A stretch of DNA of 22,423 nucleotides from a virus, in the IMG/VR virus record IMGVR_UViG_3300010399_000335, positions 1 through 22,423 of that record, one strand, 5' to 3'. Below the pieces are notes generated by a model. It had not been told where the DNA came from. It saw nothing but the letters and a program-made list of their open reading frames with translations, and made no database searches. Both the position numbers and the translations under genes were made by a program. Below are positions 12,839 through 20,429 of this stretch, piece after piece. Positions within the stretch are counted from its first letter, which is position 1; every line of letters starts with the position of its first letter.

Positions 12839-15092
12839 CGAAGACATTCTTCTAAGATTCCAGATGGACGCCGCTGCGCAGCAACGCGTGGAGAAAGGCG
12901 TTTCCACCATTGAACAGGAGTTCAAGCGGCTCGGTGGCACCATCGAGAACACTGGCACAGGCCTGAACATCATCACAAAAGATGTTGAAGAGTTCAGCAA
13001 GAAGGCCGTCGATGGGCTAAAAAAGGTTGAAGCCACTAGCAAACAAACTATAGCGGGATTGAAGGCAGAGGCAAGGGTACTGAGCGCGACAGCCAATGCT
13101 ATTGTAGACGGCGCTGAGAAGCAATCACTTGCATTTACCAAGAACCTAGCAGGGCAACTCGAAGGTGTATCTAAATTATCTCTTGGGGTAGGCACCGCGC
13201 TTGTGGGCGGGATACTTGGATTTGCAAACAAGTACGTAAACTCTGCGAAGGGATCCACGGCCGCTACCATTGCCTGGAAAAAGGCGCAGGATGATCTCAA
13301 CAGATCAGGTGAACGTTTCGGTGCGGTGCTAGCTGAAGAAGCGTTGCCATTACTGGAAAAGGCCGCACGGCTGGCGGATACCGCCTCCCGCTTCATAGAG
13401 AAGAACCCGGACATTGTAGGAGCCGCGCTCAAAACGGGTGTGGTGCTGGCGGCGCTGGGTACAGTAGGCATTGCCGTTTCAAGGGGAATAAAACTATACG
13501 CAGACATTCAATACCTTGCGACAATCCCTATACAACTCACCGCCGCGAAGTTGCAGGACGCAGCAGCAGATAAACAACTCGAAGCGGCTTTGCTGAAGGC
13601 TAAGGATTTGGGCGTAAGCGTTCCAGGCGTTGGGGGCAAGGCAGCGGGCGGAGTTTCATCCATTTTTGCGCTGGCGGGCGCCACTGGCTTAGGAGCGGTT
13701 GGCGAGTTCAAGATCCTGCAAGAAGGCATTGCGTTGTCTGTTGAGAGTGGGAAACGCTTTGAGCAATCGCTTGTAAACATGGGGATAATTTCTGATGACA
13801 CTGCAAAAGAACTGGACAAGTCACGCGACTCCCTGTATGACTTTGCAAAAACTATCCCGCTAATCGGGAGTTTATTCTCGCAGGTCAAAGACGAAGTCAA
13901 TGCTTCATTAGGCGGCCCGGGTGCAAAGGGCGGGCGCTCTGCCGTCAGCGGTACGGGTGGTCTGGCTGCATCTGCTCAATTTGAATCAGTCCTGAAAGCC
14001 TATGAACAATACAAACAGGACGATCTATCGGCTGTCCAGAAGCATTATGCAGACCGCAAGAAGATCATGGCGGATGCCCTGGCATCGGAGCAGAAGTCCA
14101 ATGCTCAATATGCCGCCAGTGTTGCGAAGGTTCGTAGTCAGACCACATCGGATCTATCATCAGCGGCCAGGGATTTCCAGGCGGCCAATGAAAAGGCGGA
14201 GGTCGATTACCAGACCAGCCGCGCGCAGATCATCCGTGATGGCAATCAGGAAATTGAGCAGTTACAAGCCGACCTACAGGAACGGCTCCGCAAGAACCAG
14301 AAGGAACATGAAGAACGGGTATTCGATCTAACCAACTCACGCGACGCTTTGGGATTGGCAAAGGAAAGGAACCGCTTCAAGGATGAACAATCAGAAGCCA
14401 GGAGAGAAGCCAAACAAGAGATCGCCCAACGCCGGCAGGATATTGCACAAAGGTTATCCGACCTCGCGCAGTCATATGAACAGGAACGTGCCCAACGCCA
14501 GGCAGACTATGAAGCGCGCAGAGCAGAGATCATGGCAAACCAACGGCAACAACTTGCCGAACTTCAGGCACAGCATGCGGCCGAATTGCGCGAGATCCAA
14601 CAGAACAAAGTTGACCGCATCCGTGAACTGGACGATCAGTACAACGAAGAGCGCAAGCGGCGGTATCAGCAACTCCTTCAGAATATCCGTGACTTAGATG
14701 CTGGTTTGCTAGGTGAAAAGAACTTGAAGGCGCAATACTACGCGGCCAGCCTAAAGGAATTAGATGCTTTCCTTGCAAAATATAAGGCGGGCCAGGCTTC
14801 CCTACTCGCCGCCGCAGTACCAGGTAAAGCCGAAGGTGGTTATACAGCCGGCCTGGTCCGCACCGGTGAGCGTGGCTACGAATATGTCATGACACACAAC
14901 ACCACGCGCGCAGCTGAGGCAATGATCGGCGGACGGCTGACCCAGGAAGGCTTGATGTCTGCATTGGCAGGCGCTGGAAGTCGGCAGAGTGTCACCTGGA
15001 ATGATCAGCGCCGGTTTGACGGTTCTTACACCAACGAAATAAGACGCGCCAATCGAGCCGACACCCTAGAGCTGCTGAAAGGGATTTTCTAA
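12828..15092 (+). CDS. Tail tape measure protein
   Basis: This is a 754-residue protein whose length sets the tail length. Residues 1-110 are helical and polar. Three hydrophobic stretches lie at about 112-134 (LSLGVGTALVGGILGF), 196-218 (VGAALKTGVVLAALGTVGIAV) and 272-292, the membrane-active pieces usual in tape measures. Residues about 380-655 are a long, highly charged coiled coil rich in Gln, Glu, Arg and Ala (for example EARREAKQEIAQRRQDIAQR, then QADYEARRAEIMANQRQQLA). The C-terminal region has KAEGGYTAGLVRTGERGYEYVM (split at 667-688), matching the 'GG...G...VGE.G.E.v' segment found near the end of many tape measure proteins. I see no peptidase motif. The gene starts within the chaperone fusion, which supports the call. 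At 1.5 angstrom per residue (helix rule), the tail would be about 110 nm. Confidence 0.9.
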   Translation: MATSEDILLRFQMDAAAQQRVEKGVSTIEQEFKRLGGTIENTGTGLNIITKDVEEFSKKAVDGLKKVEATSKQTIAGLKAEARVLSATANAIVDGAEKQSLAFTKNLAGQLEGVSKLSLGVGTALVGGILGFANKYVNSAKGSTAATIAWKKAQDDLNRSGERFGAVLAEEALPLLEKAARLADTASRFIEKNPDIVGAALKTGVVLAALGTVGIAVSRGIKLYADIQYLATIPIQLTAAKLQDAAADKQLEAALLKAKDLGVSVPGVGGKAAGGVSSIFALAGATGLGAVGEFKILQEGIALSVESGKRFEQSLVNMGIISDDTAKELDKSRDSLYDFAKTIPLIGSLFSQVKDEVNASLGGPGAKGGRSAVSGTGGLAASAQFESVLKAYEQYKQDDLSAVQKHYADRKKIMADALASEQKSNAQYAASVAKVRSQTTSDLSSAARDFQAANEKAEVDYQTSRAQIIRDGNQEIEQLQADLQERLRKNQKEHEERVFDLTNSRDALGLAKERNRFKDEQSEARREAKQEIAQRRQDIAQRLSDLAQSYEQERAQRQADYEARRAEIMANQRQQLAELQAQHAAELREIQQNKVDRIRELDDQYNEERKRRYQQLLQNIRDLDAGLLGEKNLKAQYYAASLKELDAFLAKYKAGQASLLAAAVPGKAEGGYTAGLVRTGERGYEYVMTHNTTRAAEAMIGGRLTQEGLMSALAGAGSRQSVTWNDQRRFDGSYTNEIRRANRADTLELLKGIF

Positions 15093-15481
15093 TGTCATAT
15101 GAATATTCATTAGGTCCTACGGTGGATGATTTGGAACTATTGCCCGCCGCGGGCATACGAGCCGCTCCACAGGCAGGCTATCGGCCTTACGCATTCACAG
15201 TTCAATTGGGCGATGGAACTTTGCGCGGGCAGGGTTTCCCAATTGTGACCTGGCATTGGTCCTTTATCACCGTTGCAGAGCGGGATGTATTTATTGCCTT
15301 CCTAGACGCGGGCGCGCTATCTGGGCCGGCTTTCATCCGCACGCGCCTGCCTGATAACACCTGGGCAACCTTTGATTGCATCATGAACGCGCCGACAGGT
15401 GAAGAAAATCTATCAGTGGGAAAGATCATTGGCTTCGATGTGGAATTTACGCATTGCATATTGATCCCCGACTACCCATGA
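15092..15481 (+). CDS. Distal tail / minor tail protein
   Basis: This 129-residue protein begins in a TAATG overlap with the tape measure and ends in an ATGA overlap with the next gene. It is beta-rich: YRPYAFTVQLGDGTLRGQGF at about 30-49, FPIVTWHWSFITVAERDVF at 49-67, then a helix (FIAFLDAGALSGPAFIRTR), and KIIGFDVEFTHCILIPDYP as final strands. The pattern 'G.P...W.w..l...q...l......g....~i.tr..d....~~~a.m..p' fits the small distal or minor tail proteins that follow tape measures in siphophages and begin the tail tip. No membrane helix or enzyme motif is seen. The assignment combines fold pattern and place. Confidence 0.65.
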   Translation: MSYEYSLGPTVDDLELLPAAGIRAAPQAGYRPYAFTVQLGDGTLRGQGFPIVTWHWSFITVAERDVFIAFLDAGALSGPAFIRTRLPDNTWATFDCIMNAPTGEENLSVGKIIGFDVEFTHCILIPDYP

Positions 15482-15660
15482 TGTTTATCCCCTATTCAAT
15501 CCTGTTTGCCTATGCCCTAGTGATGCTGGCTCGTTCGCTCGTTCGCTGGAATGTGAACGACGTGGCTGTATATCTTATTCTAGCGGCGTATTCCTTGCTT
15601 TCCGTTTTCACGCAACTAGGCTGGAGTGATATAGGGAATAGATTTGGGGGTGCGTCATAG
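15478..15660 (+). CDS. Small two-helix membrane protein in the tail module
   Basis: The ATG at 15478 (followed by a second ATG at 15481) overlaps the preceding stop. The product has 60 residues with two hydrophobic helices, about 3-20 (FIPYSILFAYALVMLARS) and 27-46 (NDVAVYLILAAYSLLSVFTQ), joined by a basic turn LVRWNV and ending GWSDIGNRFGGAS. The basic loop and two-helix hairpin resemble small class II holins in outline, but it lacks the usual charged C-terminus, and location between the distal tail and tail-hub genes is not typical for lysis. It contains an 8-base tandem repeat (15529-15544). It stops at 15658-15660, where the downstream gene's frame is already open. Confidence 0.55.
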   Translation: MMFIPYSILFAYALVMLARSLVRWNVNDVAVYLILAAYSLLSVFTQLGWSDIGNRFGGAS

Positions 15661-15719
15661 CCCGAGCTGCTACATCTCCAGAGCTGACATTATTCCGAAC
15701 ACCTGGCCAGTGGTCGAAG

Positions 15720-18587
15720 TTGCGCGTGGCGATCTTCCAGCCGGCCACAGTGTATACAGCGCGGGTGAATCAGAGCTTCAGCACGAAAGATAAGATCCTT
15801 CAAGTCACATACGACGGCGGATCAGGAACCTTGGCAAACGTCAAAGCCGATATGACCATGCTTGTAGGTTCATCCGCGGGCGCTCATGATAAAGGCATCG
15901 TCCGGATCCGCAAGGCGCCGACGTCAACGATCTTCTATGTTGGGGAAAACTCTGATGTGAAATGGGCGGATAATTTATATCTCACTGTCCTGGCCGACTT
16001 CGATCTATGGCCGCGGCACATTGCGCTTTCAGGTTCTACGCCGCTCATGGATGGGGATATAGCATATAGCAATCAACATTCGACATTCGATCCCGTTCCT
16101 GTTATGGGAAGTCACAGGGTTTTGAAGCTCACTGATGCGGACGTTTCATCTGAGTGGGACGGGTCCGGATCCTGGGTATATGGTTCATCTATTTCCACCT
16201 ACGCCTGGGTTTGTGCGACGGCTTCAAGCTCGAGCAATATGAACACGTCCACGCCGACGATCAATTTCGATGATGTTGGCTGGCATCTTGTTTATCTCAC
16301 CGTCACAGCCGCCAATGGTAAATCGTTTCAAGCCGTTCGTTATGTCTACGTTTGGGATGATGATAACCCACCCCCCTCTGCAGAGATCGGCTCCTGTAGC
16401 AGCGACGTCAGCTCGGGCGGATGGCAGTTCAACATTTCGATGTATGCCGATGCGACGCTATCAGATATCCGTGACCGCGCGCTTGTTATCTTGTTTGCAG
16501 AAGATTTCTACGGTGCAACCAGGCAATCGATCGGGCCGCTCGAAGGCTGTGAGAATATTATTGCCATCGGCAGGATCACCGGCCAGACCATCGATTGGAA
16601 CCCTGAACAGGGCAAGGTAGATTTCACGGTCCAGGGTGCTCACTACTGGTTCAATCAGATGAAAGGCTTTCCATCGGGCCTTCAGATGGTCACAGGCACG
16701 CCGGCGGCATGGACCGAGATGGGAAGTCTGACCGTAGGCCGTGCGCTGTTTCATTTCTTGCATTGGAGAACCACGGCCACAAGGGTAATGGATATTACCT
16801 TAACAAGTGACGCGCGCCTGCAAACGGAAGTTTCCAGCATGGGCGGCAAGTTATGGGGCCAGATGTCCGAATTCGCATTCAATACCATCATTGCAAATAT
16901 CGGCGTGGATCGGTATGGGCGCCTGTTTGCTGAGATCGATCCGCAGATGGTTCCGGAGGCGTCGCGTTCTTCCATCCCTACAGTGATGACCATCACCAAA
17001 GCCGACTGGCAGAACACGCCGAATATCGAGCGTGTGACCGTTGAAGAAACGGCACTGATCGATTTGTCAGGCGTGAGTGTCAACACGAACGCGCATGGAT
17101 CTTCGTTCTTCTCGTTATCCCCTGGCCATGTGATGAAACGATACGGGGATGATGACATTATTGATCACCTGTCCGCATATTCTACACAGGCGGCAAATAA
17201 TCAACTGGCTGCGCTTATCCTTGGCTGGCGTGATAACGAATTCCCACAGATAGACTTCGAGCTGTCTCACAACAACCGTCTATTCGATTGTTGGCCGAAT
17301 CAGTACGCACAGGTCGCCATTGCAGCCGGCGACACCCCGCGCGGCATTGCATACAGTGGCAAGATCATCCCGCGCTATGTTTCTTTTGTTCAAGGTGAGG
17401 GCGGATTCCTTTATACGGAAATCTCATTTGAAGGCGTGACGCTTGAGCAGAATTCGACGAACGGCGATATTCCATTCAGCCCTGATGATGTTTCAGCGCC
17501 GCCTCTGCCCTCCTTCCCTCCCCTGCCTGATTTCCCGATCATCCTTCCAGGCTTTCCAGAGGGCTCCAAGGACGGACCGCAGAAGGTAATACTACACGAT
17601 GTAAGCGCGGGACTTCTTTACTCGGACAACTTCTTTGAAGAGGGCAGCGCGGTCAAGTGGAGATTTATCAACGCCGGATTGACCGCGGCGCAATATCAGC
17701 CCATAAACAATTTCTTCAAAACACCCAACGGCGCTCTGTTTTGTGCGTACACAGCGAACGCAGATTTCGGAGGTTTCACGCCCTTCTTTGTTGCCCGCGC
17801 CCCCTCCATCGGCGCAACGTTCACCGTGCTCTACGATGAGCCGAGTATCAGGCCGCCCTCCCCTGGCGTATTTACGGATCCCTGGGGATTGTATGCAGTA
17901 GGGTATAACCCGTTGGTTTCTGAACAAGTTGCGTTCATCATGGGACAGGCCAATGTAGATCAAAAGATATGGCTCGGTTCAGGAAGTTCCTTCGCAGCAG
18001 GAGCAGCCATAAGCAGCACTGTTTTCTTGGGCGGGTTGACTTATGGGGAAAATGCGTGGCTTTATACAAGATACAATCACTTCTCAAGGATCGCTCCTAA
18101 TGGTGGATCTGTTCTTGCCACTGGAACTCCTCCAATTGGGTCAATGGACACATTTTCACCTTTCTTAAGTCATGTTCGAGCCAGTACAACTGGGAGAACT
18201 TTTCACACGATTGATGGCGGAGGTGGATATATCATTGGTGAAAATAATCTCGCTACGATCACCACGATCGCTGATGCCGATTTTGCTGGCAAGGGTTTTG
18301 CCTGTGACCCCAGCGGCATGTTTATCATGACGAAGTATGGAGCAGGCGCAAGGGGACGGTCATCTGATGGCGGCGCGACATTTGGCACGATCCCCAGCCT
18401 GCCGTTTGGTGTTTGGTGGTGGGACTACGCGGGCGGCGCAGGAGTAACTTCGCGTTGGGTCGCGGCGGGCGGTTCGTCTGTGCGTTACAGTCCAGATTTC
18501 GGAGATACATGGGCTAACAAGGAAGGAAATCTAACGCAACTCGTCCCCCTACCCAATATAGACGGTGTGAAAGTGGTGGGATACTAA
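15720..18587 (+). CDS. Large tail hub / tail-tip protein with PKD-like and BNR propeller-like regions
   Basis: From the TTG at 15720 the product has 955 residues, but the frame is open back to a stop at 15639, and the 21 codons from 15657 (IARAATSPELTLFRTPGQWS) look like coding sequence, so the real start is probably upstream at a non-standard codon. Residues 1-115 are a beta-rich head (AIFQPATVYTARVNQSFSTK; VRIRKAPTSTIFYVGE). Residues about 118-212 resemble a PKD/Ig-like domain (STYAWVCATASSS; GWHLVYLTVTAANGKSFQAV). Residues about 220-585 are a hub core with FYGATRQSIGP and FNTIIANIGVDRYGRLFAEI. A proline-rich hinge (about 586-615) leads to a repeat-rich end (621-955) with Asp-box-like SSDGGATFG (881-889) and SPDFGDTW (924-931). 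It probably forms the tip that contacts the host and carries a carbohydrate-binding part. Confidence 0.75.
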   Translation: MRVAIFQPATVYTARVNQSFSTKDKILQVTYDGGSGTLANVKADMTMLVGSSAGAHDKGIVRIRKAPTSTIFYVGENSDVKWADNLYLTVLADFDLWPRHIALSGSTPLMDGDIAYSNQHSTFDPVPVMGSHRVLKLTDADVSSEWDGSGSWVYGSSISTYAWVCATASSSSNMNTSTPTINFDDVGWHLVYLTVTAANGKSFQAVRYVYVWDDDNPPPSAEIGSCSSDVSSGGWQFNISMYADATLSDIRDRALVILFAEDFYGATRQSIGPLEGCENIIAIGRITGQTIDWNPEQGKVDFTVQGAHYWFNQMKGFPSGLQMVTGTPAAWTEMGSLTVGRALFHFLHWRTTATRVMDITLTSDARLQTEVSSMGGKLWGQMSEFAFNTIIANIGVDRYGRLFAEIDPQMVPEASRSSIPTVMTITKADWQNTPNIERVTVEETALIDLSGVSVNTNAHGSSFFSLSPGHVMKRYGDDDIIDHLSAYSTQAANNQLAALILGWRDNEFPQIDFELSHNNRLFDCWPNQYAQVAIAAGDTPRGIAYSGKIIPRYVSFVQGEGGFLYTEISFEGVTLEQNSTNGDIPFSPDDVSAPPLPSFPPLPDFPIILPGFPEGSKDGPQKVILHDVSAGLLYSDNFFEEGSAVKWRFINAGLTAAQYQPINNFFKTPNGALFCAYTANADFGGFTPFFVARAPSIGATFTVLYDEPSIRPPSPGVFTDPWGLYAVGYNPLVSEQVAFIMGQANVDQKIWLGSGSSFAAGAAISSTVFLGGLTYGENAWLYTRYNHFSRIAPNGGSVLATGTPPIGSMDTFSPFLSHVRASTTGRTFHTIDGGGGYIIGENNLATITTIADADFAGKGFACDPSGMFIMTKYGAGARGRSSDGGATFGTIPSLPFGVWWWDYAGGAGVTSRWVAAGGSSVRYSPDFGDTWANKEGNLTQLVPLPNIDGVKVVGY

Positions 18588-18588
18588 C

Positions 18589-19587
18589 ATGCCACTCAAA
18601 GCGCGGAACATCAAACGAAAAGTCGAGCAGCTATTCAGGCGCGCCGACAGTGAGTGGGCCCAGAAGACCACCGCTGCACTGGGCAATGCCGACGGCGTTG
18701 TGAAATCCGACACTGACGGCTTGATCTATGCGCGCCTTCGCAATGGCGAAACGGTAAAGGTCTATAACGACATTGCACCTGACGATTTCGATGTACGTGT
18801 GCTGATCGGGCGCAAGAAAGAACAGCCGACCCTTTGGAGAGTGATCGCCGTCCGTGATGCGTATGCCATCCCACAGGCCCCACGCGTGAAGTATCACGCT
18901 GAGCAGCACATGTTCAGGGCGCCGGATGAGATCCCGATTGATCGCAAGCAGATCATCCAGCTCACGATTATCGTTTCAGATGGAACGGCTTTCACCATCA
19001 CCGTCTATGGTGGGGTCATCCGCACGGCCACCGGTATTGCGCGCGTGGATACCCAGCCGATGGACTTATCTTCCTACATTCCCACGACCGGCGCTGTATA
19101 CGTCTCCATTGAAGCCGATAGCACTGGCGAGGTCACGGCCAATGAAGGCGTGAACTTTGCATCGCCCTTGATTGCGCATGTGAGCTACATCCCCGTGCCT
19201 GATGCCGGTAAGTACATGATTGGCTACGTTCTTTTGTGGGAAGGGATGGAAGAGCTCACCGACGATCAGATAGCAGTACCTTTCCCCTTGGCCGCGGATT
19301 ATTCAGGCCTGGGCGGCGGGACACAGATCCATGATGCCGATGAAGAAACAACATTGGCAGACGATGATGAGTTTGGATTCTGGCAGGAAGTAAGTGAGAC
19401 GTTCAAAAAGATCACGTGGGCGAATATTGTCGCAGCATTGACCACCATCTTTGATGCACTATATGCAGCGATTGGTCACACGCACGCAGCCGACGATAGC
19501 GGGAAGGTGGTCATGGAAGATGGTGTAACTTTCCCGCCCGTGCCAGTGACCACTGAAGACGGGACCGACTGGATTTATTCGGACTAG
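18589..19587 (+). CDS. Tail tip / baseplate-associated protein
   Basis: This 332-residue protein starts one base after the hub stop. The N-terminal helical part (KRKVEQLFRRADSEWAQKTT) is followed by GNADGVVKSDTDGLIYARLR and NGETVKVYNDIAPDDFDVRV (33-70), a small barrel-like region, then LWRVIAVRD. Residues about 95-240 are beta strands (IIQLTIIVSDGTAFTITVYG; AGKYMIGYVLLWEGMEELTD). Residues 247-291 (HDADEETTLADDDEFGFW; FKKITWANIVAALTTIFDAL) are a connector pattern recurring in phage tail fibres, with a GHTHAADDSG segment at 296-305 following. It probably links the hub to the fibres made by the next two genes. No enzyme motif is visible. Function is inferred from order and the fibre-type connector. 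Confidence 0.65.
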   Translation: MPLKARNIKRKVEQLFRRADSEWAQKTTAALGNADGVVKSDTDGLIYARLRNGETVKVYNDIAPDDFDVRVLIGRKKEQPTLWRVIAVRDAYAIPQAPRVKYHAEQHMFRAPDEIPIDRKQIIQLTIIVSDGTAFTITVYGGVIRTATGIARVDTQPMDLSSYIPTTGAVYVSIEADSTGEVTANEGVNFASPLIAHVSYIPVPDAGKYMIGYVLLWEGMEELTDDQIAVPFPLAADYSGLGGGTQIHDADEETTLADDDEFGFWQEVSETFKKITWANIVAALTTIFDALYAAIGHTHAADDSGKVVMEDGVTFPPVPVTTEDGTDWIYSD

Positions 19588-19595
19588 GAGCAACT

Positions 19596-20429
19596 ATGAC
19601 AACGGTATCAAATAACAATTCCCCGCATCTCACATTGGTTGAACAGGGCAGCGCACCCGATACACCCGCGGCAGGGTCAAAGAAGTTATTTCTTGATTCA
19701 GCAGATGGCAATCTATATCTGATTGATGAAGCCGATGTAGTGACGCCGGTTGGTAGCGCGACCGCTTTTCACAGTGATGCTGACGGCGAGATCGACGGAC
19801 TTACCGAAAAGGCAACTCCCGTCGCCGGTGACCTCATCCTTATCGAAGATAGCGAAGATGGGTTCGCGAAGAAAAAGCTGGATGTGGATAACTTGCCGGG
19901 CGGCGGTGGAGGTGGTCTTGTCTTGCTAGAACAGCACACTGCAAGCAGTTCTGCGATATTGGCTTTCACCACTGGCATCACATCCACCTATGATGATTAC
20001 CTTCTGGAGATTGTGGACCTGATCGTGGCGACCAACAATGTTGCTTTGGGTATGCAATATTCTGCTGATGGTGGCTCCAGTTATGAGACGGGCAGTAATT
20101 ATTATTCGGCAGGATCCTATATTCAGAACGGCGGAAGCCTGGGGACACAGGGCGCAAATCCGGGGACATCCTTCATACTTGGAGCAGGTCTAACAAATAC
20201 GGTTTCAAGACCATTTCAAGCTACGCTCCATTTACGCTCCCTTCTTTCAACGGCTTTGAGCAAGATTATTTATGGAGAGTTTGCTTATACAAATCAGAGT
20301 TTTGTCGTGGGCGGTAATTTGAATGGATTACTGCTGGTCCCCGGCACCGCTTACAACACGTTCAAGTTGTTTTGCAGTAGTGGAAATATTGCATCCGGTG
20401 TTGCGCGGCTCTATGGAGTGGAGAAATAA
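19596..20429 (+). CDS. Tail fibre-like protein, short
   Basis: This is a 277-residue modular protein. AGGAG at 19586-19590 precedes the ATG by 5 bases. Residues 14-53 (LVEQGSAPDTPAAGSKKLFL; DGNLYLIDEADVVTPVG) are a fibre-type strand-turn unit. Residues about 60-100 hold DADGEIDGLTEKATPVAGDL and LIEDSEDGFAKKKLDVDNL, the connector pattern shared with both neighbours. A GGGGGG hinge at 102-107 leads to a C-terminal beta-rich domain (108-277) starting LVLLEQHTASSSAILAFTTG and ending VARLYGVEK, probably the receptor-binding or trimerisation end. The stop overlaps the next ATG (TAATG). I see no catalytic residues or tail-fibre chaperone gene nearby. Confidence 0.7.
   Translation: MTTVSNNNSPHLTLVEQGSAPDTPAAGSKKLFLDSADGNLYLIDEADVVTPVGSATAFHSDADGEIDGLTEKATPVAGDLILIEDSEDGFAKKKLDVDNLPGGGGGGLVLLEQHTASSSAILAFTTGITSTYDDYLLEIVDLIVATNNVALGMQYSADGGSSYETGSNYYSAGSYIQNGGSLGTQGANPGTSFILGAGLTNTVSRPFQATLHLRSLLSTALSKIIYGEFAYTNQSFVVGGNLNGLLLVPGTAYNTFKLFCSSGNIASGVARLYGVEK

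Noticed and set aside
12824-13507. Minus-strand open frame of 227 codons opposite the tape measure
   Set aside because: Serine/proline/alanine-rich low-complexity translation typical of the reverse frame of an Ala/Lys/Glu coding region; no motif, and it opposes a certain gene.
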